A DNA stretch of 5,075 nucleotides from positions 1 through 5,075 of the forward strand of contig JAAVAF010000109.1 of the NCBI GenBank assembly GCA_014804225.1, given 5' to 3'. This DNA is from Lachnospiraceae bacterium. Lineage in GTDB: Bacteria; Bacillota; Clostridia; Lachnospirales; Lachnospiraceae. Below, one piece after another: positions 4,193 to 5,075 of the stretch (position 1 is the first letter of the stretch; every line of letters starts with the position of its first letter). The notes under the pieces are model-generated. The model saw only the letters and a program-made list of their open reading frames with translations. It did no database searches and was not told the origin of the DNA. A program made the position numbers and the translations under genes.

Positions 4193-5075
4193 ATGACAAT
4201 AAAAAATGCCTCTGTGTTTACAAAAGACGGGTGCTTCCAAACACAAGACATCTATGTGGAGGGCGAACGCTTTGCACAAACACCTTCCGATACCAAGTGC
4301 ATTGACGCAGACGGATATCTTTTAGTCCCTGGTTTGATCGACATTCATTTTCACGGTTGCGCGGGTTATGATTTTTGTGATGCAACAAACGAGGCCTTAC
4401 AGAAAATCGCAGAATATGAGTTGAAAAATGGGATTACGTCAATCTGTCCGGCTACGATGTCGTTACCGGAGGAGTCCCTGATTACTATAAGCAAAAACGC
4501 CGTGTCCTATCGGAATGCATGGAAACCGAAAGATACATCAAGACTTTGCGGCATTCATTTAGAAGGACCTTTTCTATCGTTAGAAAAGAAAGGTGCACAG
4601 AACCCGAGGTATATCAAAGCAACGGATGCGGATATGTTCAATCATATATGCGATGTCGCAGACGGACTTGTAAAGCTGATTACGATTGCTCCGGAAACGC
4701 AGAATGCGATGGAATTTATCAAAACAGTTTCTTCTGCTGTGAGCGTTTCCATAGGGCATACTGTCTGTGACTATGAAACGGCTTATAACGCATTTCTAGC
4801 GGGGGCAAGCCACGTGACGCATTTATTTAACGCGATGCCGCCGCTGACACACCGCAGTCCGGGACCGATCGCGGCAGCCTTTGACTGCACGTCTGTGACA
4901 GCAGAGTTAATTTGTGACAATATTCATGTCGCTCCTGCCGCAGTACGCGCTGCTTTTTCGCTGTTTGGCGATGGCAGAATGATTTTGGTCAGTGATAGTA
5001 TGCGCGCAGCAGGAATGCCGGACGGCAGGTACACGCTGGGGGGGCTTTCCGTTCAGGTTAGCGGTTCCCAAGCCA
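4193..5075 (+). CDS. nagA: N-acetylglucosamine-6-phosphate deacetylase, cut by the right edge
   Basis: The first 294 residues of NagA are present; the family is about 380-390 aa long, so roughly 90 are missing beyond the edge. NagA removes the acetyl group from N-acetylglucosamine-6-phosphate in the cytoplasm, feeding NagB and glycolysis or cell-wall recycling. Amidohydrolase landmarks are all present: HFH (His52, His54), HLEGPF (His122, Glu124), SIGHT (His189), THLFNAMPP (His210) and the catalytic aspartate Asp268 in SDSMRAAGMPDG. AGGGAG (4179-4184) sits 8 nt before the ATG, inside the end of ttcA, so the two are probably translated in a coupled way. NagB or a sugar regulator may follow beyond the edge, but none is visible here. 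No sign of damage is seen. Confidence 0.95.
   Translation, partial: MTIKNASVFTKDGCFQTQDIYVEGERFAQTPSDTKCIDADGYLLVPGLIDIHFHGCAGYDFCDATNEALQKIAEYELKNGITSICPATMSLPEESLITISKNAVSYRNAWKPKDTSRLCGIHLEGPFLSLEKKGAQNPRYIKATDADMFNHICDVADGLVKLITIAPETQNAMEFIKTVSSAVSVSIGHTVCDYETAYNAFLAGASHVTHLFNAMPPLTHRSPGPIAAAFDCTSVTAELICDNIHVAPAAVRAAFSLFGDGRMILVSDSMRAAGMPDGRYTLGGLSVQVSGSQA

Noticed and set aside
4519..4770. 83-codon + strand frame inside nagA
   Set aside because: It lies fully inside conserved NagA sequence in another frame, Cys/Arg-rich as out-of-frame translations often are.

Overview
The window looks like a piece of a low-GC Gram-positive chromosome, most likely a gut-type Clostridia (Lachnospiraceae-like) genome. 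This rests on strong AGGAG ribosome-binding sites, sigmaA-type promoters, T-tailed intrinsic terminators, an ECF-type queuosine-precursor transporter and a short serine recombinase typical of Firmicutes mobile elements. The species is inference; no rRNA or species marker is present.

Positions 1-2000 look accessory. An open frame enters from the left edge on the + strand and stops at 122. A perfect 14-bp hairpin (148-184) follows, T-tailed on both strands, and can terminate both that frame and the converging recombinase gene. On the - strand lie a 192-aa small serine recombinase (197-775) and, upstream of it, a SprT-like zinc metalloprotease (1128-1772) with its own terminator (1029-1078). The 352-bp gap between them holds that terminator, a possible 32-codon ORF with a good ribosome-binding site, and two copies of a 36-bp imperfect direct repeat spaced 45 bp apart, a candidate recombinase-binding or res region. 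A 28-bp near-identical direct repeat lies just outside this pair of genes (144-171 and 1846-1873). The motif AAAAGTTGA recurs several times at both edges, so the pair may be a small mobile or remnant island.

Positions 2000-5075 look like ordinary chromosome on the + strand. A strong promoter (2004-2031) drives a roughly 95-nt leader with two hairpins. The second can form a pseudoknot with the Shine-Dalgarno of queT, and I read it as a candidate preQ1-type riboswitch controlling translation of this queuosine-precursor transporter. A strong terminator (2653-2695) closes queT. A second unit follows: a GNAT acetyltransferase, a TtcA-family PP-loop tRNA thiolation protein, and NagA (N-acetylglucosamine-6-phosphate deacetylase, cut by the right edge). 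No terminator separates these three genes, and ttcA and nagA are only 3 nt apart. A palindrome overlapping the -10 region upstream of the GNAT gene is a candidate operator.

I see no clear multi-gene novel system. The most interesting items are the unusual queT leader, the recombinase/SprT block with its edge repeats, and the duplicated element upstream of the recombinase. The gene-free stretch 776-1127 is described above. The gene-free stretch 1773-2131 holds the SprT ribosome-binding site, the right copy of the direct repeat, a 12-bp tandem repeat, the queT promoter and the queT leader.
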